Below, piece by piece: positions 25,025 through 32,462 of a DNA stretch of 64,000 bases; the stretch's first letter is position 1, and every line of letters starts with the position of its first letter. This DNA is from Litorivita sp050633545 (GTDB lineage: Bacteria > Pseudomonadota > Alphaproteobacteria > Rhodobacterales > Rhodobacteraceae), in contig JBOEGS010000006.1 in assembly GCA_050633545.1 (NCBI GenBank), positions 318,845 to 382,844 of the forward strand, written 5' to 3'. The notes under the pieces are model-generated. The model was not told where the DNA came from and did not search any database. It saw only the letters and a list, made by a program, of their open reading frames with translations. A program made the translations under genes and the position numbers.

Positions 25025-25056
25025 AAAAGGCCCCCGCATCGCTGCGAGGGCCTTTT
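25025..25056. terminator. Bidirectional terminator between coq10-like gene and amtB
   Basis: AAAAGGCCC at 25025-25033 pairs with GGGCCTTTT at 25048-25056, with an inner GCA/TGC stem. A and T runs on both sides suit convergent genes. Confidence 0.8.
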
Positions 25057-25075
25057 GTCGTTTATGTCTGCGCCC

Positions 25076-26254
25076 TTACGAGGCGTGATCATAGGCGCGC
25101 TCGCCGTGAACCGTCAGATCCAGACCCGTTGTCTCGATCTCGGGATCGACGCGCAGGGGCGTGATCAGACCGACCAGTTTGATCAGCACAACGGTCACCG
25201 CGCAGGTGAAGACCCCGACGATGGCCAGCGACCCAAGCTGCGCCGCCCAAGAGCCGACGCCGAAGGCGGCGATCATGATGGTGCCAAAGATACCGCCAAC
25301 GCCGTGCACGGCAAAGACATCCAATGTGTCGTCGATCTTGAGCGTGTTGCGGATCAGGTTCACCGCCTCTTGGCACAAGATGCCCGCGACGGCGCCGATG
25401 ATCAAAGCCTCAACAGGGCCGACAAAACCCGATGCGGGGGTGATCGAGGCAAGGCCCGCAATGGTGCCGGTCACAATGCCCACGAGCGAGGCTTTGCCGA
25501 ATTTGATCTTTTCCCAGATCGCCCAAGTCAGCGAGGCCGTGGCCGCCGAGATATGCGTGACGGTGATGGCCATCGCCGCGCCGCCGTCTGCGGCCAATTG
25601 CGATCCGCCGTTAAAGCCGAACCAGCCGACCCAAAGCATCGCCGCGCCGATCATCACAAAGCCGGGCGAATGGGGCGGTTTGGAGTGGTCGCGGCGCGGG
25701 CCGAGGAAGACAGCGATCAAAAGCGCGGCCAGACCTGCGGTTTCGTGGACCACGATGCCGCCGGCGAAATCCTTGACGCCGGTTTCACCGAAAATACCGC
25801 CATCGGCCAAAAAACCGCCGCCCCAAATCCAATGTGTCACGGGCGCATAGCACAAAAGCATCCACAGACCCGAAAACAGCAGCACAAAGCCAAAACCGAT
25901 GCGTTCGACATAGGCACCGACGATGAGCGCGGGGGTGATAATTGCAAAGGTCATCTGGAAGGCAAAGAACAGCACTTCGGGCAGGTTGCCCGAGAGCGTA
26001 TCGGCATCAATCCCGCCAAGGAACATTTTGCCAAGTCCGCCCCAATAGGCATTGCCCTCGCCAAAGGCGATGGAATAGCCGAAAGCGAACCACAGCACGC
26101 TCATCAGGCAGGCAATCGCATAGCAATGCATAAAGACGCTGAGCACGTTGCGGGCGCGCACCAGCCCGCCGTAAAACAGGGCGAGCCCTGGCAATGTCAT
26201 GAACAGCACAAGGGCTGTTGCGACCATAATCCACGCGGTATCTGCGGCGTTCAT
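25076..26254 (-). CDS. amtB: Ammonium transporter
   Basis: 392 residues with eleven membrane helices. Family signatures are FYGGLVRARNVLSVFMH, FQMTFAIITPALIVGAYVERIGF, the pore-lining DFAGGIVVHETAGLAALL, GWFGFNGGSQLAADG, and the twin-His region DVFAVHGVGGIFGTIM. The short polar C-tail (GLDLTVHGERAYDHAS) carries the Gly-Glu-x-Ala-Tyr motif for GlnK contact. It conducts ammonium/ammonia. The usual glnK partner gene is not beside it. The 200 bases upstream contain repeated TGAGCGC dyads. Nitrogen control is expected given the ntr cluster nearby. Confidence 0.95.
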   Translation of the reverse strand: MNAADTAWIMVATALVLFMTLPGLALFYGGLVRARNVLSVFMHCYAIACLMSVLWFAFGYSIAFGEGNAYWGGLGKMFLGGIDADTLSGNLPEVLFFAFQMTFAIITPALIVGAYVERIGFGFVLLFSGLWMLLCYAPVTHWIWGGGFLADGGIFGETGVKDFAGGIVVHETAGLAALLIAVFLGPRRDHSKPPHSPGFVMIGAAMLWVGWFGFNGGSQLAADGGAAMAITVTHISAATASLTWAIWEKIKFGKASLVGIVTGTIAGLASITPASGFVGPVEALIIGAVAGILCQEAVNLIRNTLKIDDTLDVFAVHGVGGIFGTIMIAAFGVGSWAAQLGSLAIVGVFTCAVTVVLIKLVGLITPLRVDPEIETTGLDLTVHGERAYDHAS

Positions 26255-26284
26255 CTGTCCCTCCGATAGTAGATGTCGTTTTGT

Positions 26285-26391
26285 TTTGAGCGCTCAAACC
26301 GTTTTTGCGGCGGCGCGAAAAGGGGCGATGGGGGATTTGAGCGCTATTTTATTAGGCAAATTGTAAATTGCCTAAATTGAGGGCGCTCATT
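26285..26391. promoter_or_regulatory. Cluster of dyad elements upstream of amtB
   Basis: TTTGAGCGCTCAAA at 26285-26298 is a perfect 14-bp palindrome. TGAGCGC at 26338-26344 and GCGCTCA at 26383-26389 form an outer inverted repeat around TTAGGCAA (26352-26359) and TTGCCTAA (26368-26375). A CG-centred dyad of this form resembles LacI-family operators. They occupy the region 31-137 bases upstream of the amtB start. Confidence 0.5.
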
Positions 26392-26481
26392 TTGGGTTAT
26401 TGCTTATAATTTGTGCGGCGCGCAAACTTTGGCGCGGCCATGCCTATTGCGCGTCTGTCTCGAGCGCTTCGATCAACAGCA

Positions 26482-26934
26482 TCAGCGCATTTGCACCGAG
26501 AACTGGCGCACCGCATGGCGGCCAAGCGGGCCGAAATCGGTTGTCTCGCTCTGGGGTGGAACGCCAGTTCGGGCCAGCGCAAAACATACGCGGCCTTCGG
26601 GTTTATGTTCGCTGCCGCCGGGTCCGGCGATGCCGGTGATCGCCACGGCAAGATCGGCATTTGAGCGCGCCAGAGCCCCCGCCGCCATCTCGCGCGCCAC
26701 CTCTTCGGAAACCGCGCCATAGGTTTCAAGCGTTGCGGCCTTAACCCCCAGAATCTCTTGCTTCGCGGCATTGGAATAGGTCAAAAACCCGCGTTCAAAC
26801 ACCGCCGAGGATCCGGCAATATCGGTGATCGCCGCGCCGACCATACCGCCGGTGCAGCTTTCGGCGGTGGCGACTTTTTGGCCGCAGGCGGTCGCAGCTT
26901 TCAACAGGCGGGTGGCAAGCTCTTGAGCAATCAT
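26482..26934 (-). CDS. cinA: CinA C-terminal-type nicotinamide-nucleotide amidase, 3' end frameshifted
   Basis: 150 residues of the CinA/PncC amidase domain: VATAESCTGGMVGAAITDIAGSSAVFERGFLTYSNAAKQEILGV, GAVSEEVAREMAAGAL and AITGIAGPGGSEHKPEGRVCFA. It deamidates NMN in pyridine-nucleotide recycling. The frame ends abruptly at ...RQFSVQMR. One base more between Gln and Met would continue as NALMLLIEALETDAQ to a TAG at 26446-26444, which matches the usual C-terminal helix. So a one-base deletion (real or a sequencing error) has replaced the last 15 residues. Its start overlaps the pgpA stop (TGATG). Confidence 0.85.
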   Translation of the reverse strand: MIAQELATRLLKAATACGQKVATAESCTGGMVGAAITDIAGSSAVFERGFLTYSNAAKQEILGVKAATLETYGAVSEEVAREMAAGALARSNADLAVAITGIAGPGGSEHKPEGRVCFALARTGVPPQSETTDFGPLGRHAVRQFSVQMR

Positions 26935-27455
26935 CAGATCAATACCCCATGTGCAATGGCGGCCAGAACGGCGGTGACGAGGGCGGCAAAAACGCCCGCG
27001 ATCACATCGTCGAGCATCACGCCAAGCGCATCTCCGCGCCGGTCGGCCCATCCGATCGGCCCCCATTTGGTAATGTCAAACAGGCGGAACAGCAAAAACG
27101 CCGCGATCCATCCGGGATAGAGTTTGAGGATATCCACACCGGCGAATTGTGCGCCATAGGAAATGGTGAACAGCGCGATCCACTGGCCGACCACCTCGTC
27201 CACGACAATCTCGGAGGGATCGTGATCCGCCGCGCCGCGGGTTTCGCGTGCGGTGGCCCACCATCCGGCGGCAAACACCAAGACCGTCGCAATCACCAAT
27301 CCGCCAAAACCGCTCAGCGTATGAATGGCCCAAGCCAAGGGTAGCGCGGCCAGCGATCCCCATGTGCCGGGCGCGGGGCGCAGATGCCCGACAAAAGCGG
27401 CAGTGGCAATCAGGTGGCTCACAGGCGTGGAATAGGGGGCACGGGGGGCGGTCAT
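26934..27455 (-). CDS. pgpA: Phosphatidylglycerophosphatase A
   Basis: 173 residues with about four hydrophobic helices. Motifs are ATAAFVGHLRPAPGTWGSLAALPLAW, the acidic IVVDEVVGQWIALF and RLFDITKWGPIGWADRR...GDALGVMLDDVIAGV, all characteristic of PgpA. It removes phosphate from phosphatidylglycerophosphate in the inner membrane. The ATG overlaps the ispDF stop (ATGA), and the stop overlaps the cinA start, so ispDF-pgpA-cinA form a tightly coupled operon. Confidence 0.95.
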   Translation of the reverse strand: MTAPRAPYSTPVSHLIATAAFVGHLRPAPGTWGSLAALPLAWAIHTLSGFGGLVIATVLVFAAGWWATARETRGAADHDPSEIVVDEVVGQWIALFTISYGAQFAGVDILKLYPGWIAAFLLFRLFDITKWGPIGWADRRGDALGVMLDDVIAGVFAALVTAVLAAIAHGVLI

Positions 27456-28669
27456 TGCGGGGTCACCAATGTGGCTGTTGCGATTGAGGCGATACCTTCT
27501 TCGCGGCCGGTAAAGCCGAGCCGCTCGGAGGTGGTGGCTTTGACCGAGATCCGCGCGGCATCGATTTGCAAAATCCGCGCCAGTTGCGTTTGCATAGCTT
27601 CGGCATGTGGCCCGATTTTGGGCCGCTCGCAAATAAGAGTGCAGTCTATATTGCTGATCTCAAATCCTTTTTCGCGTGCCAGATTGCCAGCATGGGCCAA
27701 GAATATCTCACTCGCCGCGCCTTTCCATTGCGGATCGGAGGGCGGGAAATGGCGGCCGATATCGCCCATGGCCAAGGCGCCGTAAATCGCATCGGTCACC
27801 GCGTGCATGCCCACATCCGCATCCGAATGGCCCAAGAGCGCGCGGCTGTGGGGGATGCGCACGCCGCAAAGGATGACGTGATCCCCGTCGGTAAAGCGGT
27901 GCACGTCATAGCCATTGCCAAGGCGGATATCAAAGGGGCGGGGGGCGGTCATGGTGGCTCCTGCGGGTTGGGCGTCGCTGCGCGTCAAAATGGCTTCGGC
28001 GCGGGCGAAATCTTCGGGGTGGGTGATTTTGATATTGTCGTCGCTGCCTTGGGTGATGGTCACGGCAATGCCTGCGGCGCGGGCGATTTCGACGTCATCG
28101 GCCGCATCGCCTGCGCTGCTTTGGTGTGCCTTAAGAATGGTCTCAAAATCAAAGCCTTGCGGCGTTTGTGCGCGGTAAAGCCCCGTGCGGTCGGCAAGGC
28201 CGGTCACGGCGCCGTTTTCGCCGCGCCAAAGCGCGTCGATGACGGGGAGGGCGGGCGCGGCGGCGGGGCTTTGCCCGAGCGCGGCCAAGACCTTGCAAAT
28301 CACCTGATCGCTGACGCAGGGGCGGGCCACATCATGGATCAACACGCGGCTGGGGCGCGATCCTTTGGGCAGGGCGGCCAGAGCCTCCAGCCCCATGCGC
28401 ACGGAGGCGGCGCGCGTCGCCCCGCCGGCGCAAACCGACAGGCCCGCGCGCGGGGCAATGCGGGTCATATCGTCGGGGTGTAGCACCAATTGGATCATGT
28501 CGATGCCCTGATGGCCCGCAAAACGCGCCAATGTATGGTCAATCACCCGTGCGCCGCGCAGCGGTTGCCATTGTTTTGGCAGATCGCCGCCCGCGCGCGC
28601 GCCGCGTCCGGCGGCGACGATCAGGGCCGCGCAAACGGGCGGGCGCGAAGGGGCTAGGGGGCTTGGCAT
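27452..28669 (-). CDS. ispDF: Bifunctional IspD-IspF (MEP pathway)
   Basis: 405 residues. IspD domain about 10-230: ALIVAAGRGARAGGDLPKQW (nucleotide loop), VLIHDVARPCVS, GLYRAQTPQGFDF and GSDDNIKITHPEDF. IspF domain about 245-405: RLGNGYDVHRF with the Asp-x-His metal ligands, LLGHSDADVGMHAVTDAIYGAL, and VKATTSERLGFTGREEGIA. The fusion performs the cytidylyltransferase and cyclodiphosphate synthase steps of isoprenoid synthesis; IspE acts between them and is encoded elsewhere. Start at MPSPLAPSRPPVC. It leads the pgpA-cinA operon and is divergent from dusB. Confidence 0.96.
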   Translation of the reverse strand: MPSPLAPSRPPVCAALIVAAGRGARAGGDLPKQWQPLRGARVIDHTLARFAGHQGIDMIQLVLHPDDMTRIAPRAGLSVCAGGATRAASVRMGLEALAALPKGSRPSRVLIHDVARPCVSDQVICKVLAALGQSPAAAPALPVIDALWRGENGAVTGLADRTGLYRAQTPQGFDFETILKAHQSSAGDAADDVEIARAAGIAVTITQGSDDNIKITHPEDFARAEAILTRSDAQPAGATMTAPRPFDIRLGNGYDVHRFTDGDHVILCGVRIPHSRALLGHSDADVGMHAVTDAIYGALAMGDIGRHFPPSDPQWKGAASEIFLAHAGNLAREKGFEISNIDCTLICERPKIGPHAEAMQTQLARILQIDAARISVKATTSERLGFTGREEGIASIATATLVTPQ

Positions 28670-28878
28670 GGGGCGCTTTGGCTTTCGTGAGACTTTGCGT
28701 CTCTCAATAAGCGCTCGCGCTTCTAAGGGCAATCATCCGCGGCCCCGCAGCGATGTTGCTTAATTTTTAATCACATGCCAGATTGTAAAGCAGATTTGCG
28801 CGGGCGCGCCATTGTCGGTGCCCGATTCCTAGGGTAGCCAAAAAGGAACCGCCGCAAGACTGCACAAGGATTAAGCGC

Positions 28879-29862
28879 GTGACCCTCAACTTGGGAGATA
28901 TGACGATCACACCGCCGGTGCTTTTGGCACCGCTGGCGGGGATCACCGATCTGCCGTTCCGCTCGCTTGTGGCCTCTTTCGGCGCGGGGCTGGTCGTCTC
29001 GGAAATGGTGGCGAGCCAAGAGATGGTCCAAGGCAAACCGGGCGTGCGAGAAAAGGCCGAACTGGGCTTTGGCGTCGAGGGCACATCGGTGCAAATCGCA
29101 GGCCGCGAGGCCACGTGGATGGCGCGCGCGGCCAAACAGATCGAAGACAATGGCGCGCGGGTGATTGATATCAACATGGGCTGCCCCGCCAAAAAAGTGG
29201 TGAACGGCTATTCCGGCTCGGCGCTGTTGCGCGATCTGGACCATGCTTTGCATCTGATCGAGGCAGTGGTCGAGGCGGTGGCGCTTCCCGTGACGCTCAA
29301 AACGCGGCTGGGGTGGGATGCGGATTTGATGAATGCGCCCGATCTGGCGAAGCGGGCCGAGAACGCGGGGATTGGGATGATCACGATCCATGGCCGCACA
29401 AGGTGCCAGTTCTACAAAGGCAGCGCCGATTGGGCCGCTATTCGCGCCGTCAAAGAGGCGGTCGGTATTCCGGTGATCGCCAATGGCGACATTGTCGATG
29501 CGGACTCGGCGCGCGCGGCGCTTGCGGCCTCGGGCGCCGATGGGGTGATGATCGGGCGCGGCGCGCAGGGGCGGCCTTGGCTCTTGGCCGAGGTGGCACA
29601 CCAGATTTACGGAACACCGGCGCCCGTCAGGCCGCAAGGAAACGATCTTTCGGACATGATATCAGGACATTACGAGGCAATGCTCAGCTTTTACGGGGCC
29701 GATTTGGGCCTGCGCACCGCGCGCAAACATCTGGGGTGGTATATGGATGCGGCCAATACGCCCAAGCCCTTGCGGCGCGAGGTTCTGACGTGCCGTGACA
29801 GCAACGAGGTGCTGCGTTTGATCCCGTTGGCCGTGGACGGCGCGCGAAAGGATGCGGCATGA
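28879..29862 (+). CDS. dusB: tRNA-dihydrouridine synthase B
   Basis: 327 residues from a GTG start behind AAGGA. The FMN barrel has LLAPLAGITDLPFRSLV, VVSEMVASQEMV, INMGCPAKKVVNGYSGSALL with the catalytic Cys, MITIHGRTRCQFYKGSADW and NGDIVDADSARAAL...MIGRGAQGRPWL. The C-terminal helical tRNA-binding part ends EVLRLIPLAVDG. It reduces uridines in tRNA. The stop overlaps the ntrB start, the arrangement long known as nifR3-ntrB-ntrC in Rhodobacter-type bacteria. Confidence 0.95.
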   Translation: MTLNLGDMTITPPVLLAPLAGITDLPFRSLVASFGAGLVVSEMVASQEMVQGKPGVREKAELGFGVEGTSVQIAGREATWMARAAKQIEDNGARVIDINMGCPAKKVVNGYSGSALLRDLDHALHLIEAVVEAVALPVTLKTRLGWDADLMNAPDLAKRAENAGIGMITIHGRTRCQFYKGSADWAAIRAVKEAVGIPVIANGDIVDADSARAALAASGADGVMIGRGAQGRPWLLAEVAHQIYGTPAPVRPQGNDLSDMISGHYEAMLSFYGADLGLRTARKHLGWYMDAANTPKPLRREVLTCRDSNEVLRLIPLAVDGARKDAA

Positions 29863-30953
29863 CCGAGCCGTCAAACACCCAACCGGACAGCGCAATTTGG
29901 GCCTCGCTGCCTGTGCCGGCGCTTTTGGTCGATCAAGATGACAAAATCATCGATATCAACCCCGCCGCCGAAGGGTTTTTGAACACCTCGGCCAAGAGCA
30001 TCCACGGTGAGCCTTTGTGGGACCGTCTTGCGATTGACGCGCAGATCGAGCAGGCGTTTAGCCGCGCGCGCCAACATAGCGCGCCGCTTTTTGTCAACGA
30101 TGTGGACGTCGGCACGGGCGAGCGTGCGCCGCTGCACTGTAATCTGCAAATCGCGCCGCTCAATGATGCGGATGGGGTGATGATGTTCCTGATCTCGCCG
30201 CGCGAATTGGCGGGGCGGATGACGCAAAACCATTCGGTAAAATCGGCGGCAAAATCGGCCATCGGCATGGCCGAAATGCTGGCGCATGAGATCAAGAACC
30301 CGCTGGCGGGGATCACCGGCGCGGCGCAGCTTTTGTCGATGGGGCTGAGCAAGGAAGATCAGGAATTGACCGATCTGATTGTCGAGGAAACCCGCCGGAT
30401 TGTCGGGCTTTTGGAGCAGGTCGAGCAATTCGGAAATCTCTCCAAACCGCGGATGAAAGCGGTGAATGTGCATGACGTGTTGGACCGTGCGCGCCGCTCT
30501 GCTTTGCTTGGCTTTGGCGCGCATATGAAGATCGCCGAGGATTACGACCCGTCGCTCCCGCCTGCATCGGGCGATCCCGATCAATTGCTGCAAGTGGTGC
30601 TGAACCTTCTTAAGAACGCCTCGGAAGCGGCTGATAAAAAAGGCGGAAACATCCGACTGCACACCTATTACGAGCATAGTTTCCGCCTGCGCCGCGCCGA
30701 TGGTACCGGCGTGTCCTTACCCCTCCAGATCGAGGTGATCGACGATGGCCCCGGCCTGCCCAAAGAGATCGCGGGCGATATTTTCGACCCCTTCGTTTCG
30801 GGGCGCGAAAACGGCACCGGTTTGGGCCTCGCGCTGGTGAGCAAGATCATCTCCGACCATGACGGATGGATTTCGGTCGACAGCATTCCGGGCCGCACGA
30901 TTTTCCGCATATCTCTTCCCCTTGCCCCCCGTAACCTTGAGGAGACCTCCTGA
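29859..30953 (+). CDS. ntrB: Nitrogen regulation histidine kinase NtrB
   Basis: 364 residues, no membrane spans. An N-terminal PAS domain (LPVPALLVDQDDKIIDINPAAEGFL) precedes the phosphorylated His in EMLAHEIKNPLAGITGAAQLL. The ATPase domain has the N box LLKNASEAAD, G1 IDDGPGLPKEI and G2 ENGTGLGLALVSKI. It phosphorylates or dephosphorylates NtrC in answer to PII protein. Start overlaps the dusB stop (ATGA) and its stop overlaps the ntrC start (TGATG). Confidence 0.95.
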   Translation: MTEPSNTQPDSAIWASLPVPALLVDQDDKIIDINPAAEGFLNTSAKSIHGEPLWDRLAIDAQIEQAFSRARQHSAPLFVNDVDVGTGERAPLHCNLQIAPLNDADGVMMFLISPRELAGRMTQNHSVKSAAKSAIGMAEMLAHEIKNPLAGITGAAQLLSMGLSKEDQELTDLIVEETRRIVGLLEQVEQFGNLSKPRMKAVNVHDVLDRARRSALLGFGAHMKIAEDYDPSLPPASGDPDQLLQVVLNLLKNASEAADKKGGNIRLHTYYEHSFRLRRADGTGVSLPLQIEVIDDGPGLPKEIAGDIFDPFVSGRENGTGLGLALVSKIISDHDGWISVDSIPGRTIFRISLPLAPRNLEETS

Positions 30954-32323
30954 TGGATGGCACCGTTCTTGTCGCGGATGACGACCGCACGATCCGCACC
31001 GTTTTGACCCAAGCGCTGACCCGCGCGGGGTGTAAGGTGCACGCGACCTCCTCGCTGACCACCTTGATGCGGTGGGTGGCCGAGGGCAAAGGCGATGTGG
31101 TGATTTCCGATGTGATGATGCCCGATGGCAATGGTCTGGAGATGCTGCCGAAAATCGCCGAGGATCGTCCGGGCCTGCCGGTGATCGTCATTTCGGCGCA
31201 AAATACCATCATGACCGCCATTCAGGCCGCCGAGGCCGAGGCCTATGATTACCTGCCCAAACCGTTTGATTTGCCCGATTTGATGAAACGCACGGCGCGG
31301 GCCTTGGAGGTGCGGCGTACCTCGGGGGCGCCGACCTCGCAAATCGAGGTGAAGGACCGCCCTGACGAATTGCCTCTGGTCGGGCGCACCCCGGCGATGC
31401 AGGCGCTCTACCGGTTGGTGGCCAAGGTGATGAACACCGATCTGTCGGTGTTGATCTCAGGCGAAAGCGGCACGGGGAAATCGCTGATCGCGCGGGCGAT
31501 CCATGATTTCTCGGACCGGCGCAATTTGCCCTTTGTTACTGCGACGGCGGCGGATCTGTCAGAGCTTGAAGGACCGGCAAAGGTTTTGGCACGCGCCAAG
31601 GGCGGCACGGTTTTGTTCGATGAAATCAGCGATATAGACAGCGAAGTTCAAGCGCGTATCGTGCGAATGATGGATGCGGGCGGCGATGCGACCCCACGGT
31701 TCATGGCCACGAGCCAGAGTGATTTGAGCCGCGCAATGGATGACGGCAAGGTGCGCCAAGACCTGTTCTACCGCTTGTCGGGTGCCTCGATTCATGTGCC
31801 TGCGCTGCGCGAGCGTGTGGATGATATTCCGCTTCTGACCGAGCATTTTCTGGCCCGCGCCGAGCGTGACGGCTCTGCGGCGCGGCGCTTTGCCGATGAT
31901 GCGTTGGAATTGATGCGGGTCTATAGCTGGCCAGGGAATGTGCGCCAGCTTGAGAATGCGATCCGGCGGCTGGTTCTGACCGCGCGTACCGACGAGATTG
32001 CGCGCAGCGAGGTCGAGGCGGTTTTGGGCAACCAGCCGGAGTTGGAGCCTGCGCTTGGCGGCGCCGATACCGAAAAACTCTCGGGTGCGGTGGCGCGGCA
32101 TTTGCGCCGCTACTTCGACTTGCATGGCAATATGTTGCCGCCGCCCGGCGTCTACGCACGGATTTTGCGCGAGGTCGAAATGCCTCTGATCGAGATCGCC
32201 TTGGACGCAACCGGCGGAAATCAGGCAAAATGTGCCGATTTGCTCGGGATCAACCGCAATACTTTGCGCAAGAAGATCACAGACCTCGATATTCGCGTGA
32301 CACGGCGCCGCAAATTGATGTAA
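30953..32323 (+). CDS. ntrC: Nitrogen response regulator NtrC lacking GAFTGA
   Basis: 456 residues. Receiver domain 1-120 with phospho-Asp53 (VVISDVMMPDGNG). The AAA+ domain has Walker A GESGTGKS and Walker B GGTVLFDEI. The segment between them (DLSELEGPAKVLARAKGG) lacks the L1 loop GAFTGA that touches sigma-54, as in Rhodobacter capsulatus NtrC, which works with the housekeeping sigma-70 polymerase. The C-terminal Fis-type HTH reads IEIALDATGGNQAKCADLLGINRNTLRKKI. It should switch on nitrogen-assimilation genes such as amtB. Confidence 0.95.
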   Translation: MDGTVLVADDDRTIRTVLTQALTRAGCKVHATSSLTTLMRWVAEGKGDVVISDVMMPDGNGLEMLPKIAEDRPGLPVIVISAQNTIMTAIQAAEAEAYDYLPKPFDLPDLMKRTARALEVRRTSGAPTSQIEVKDRPDELPLVGRTPAMQALYRLVAKVMNTDLSVLISGESGTGKSLIARAIHDFSDRRNLPFVTATAADLSELEGPAKVLARAKGGTVLFDEISDIDSEVQARIVRMMDAGGDATPRFMATSQSDLSRAMDDGKVRQDLFYRLSGASIHVPALRERVDDIPLLTEHFLARAERDGSAARRFADDALELMRVYSWPGNVRQLENAIRRLVLTARTDEIARSEVEAVLGNQPELEPALGGADTEKLSGAVARHLRRYFDLHGNMLPPPGVYARILREVEMPLIEIALDATGGNQAKCADLLGINRNTLRKKITDLDIRVTRRRKLM

Positions 32324-32462
32324 AAGGGCAACATAAGAGTGGCCCGAAGGCATCCGCCTTTAGAGGACCACAAGATATGGCGGTTCGCTGAGCAGATTTC
32401 GCTGCATCCTGCGTGGGGTGCTGTGGCCGATTTGTATCAGCACATCAGGAAGAGGGCAGCGC

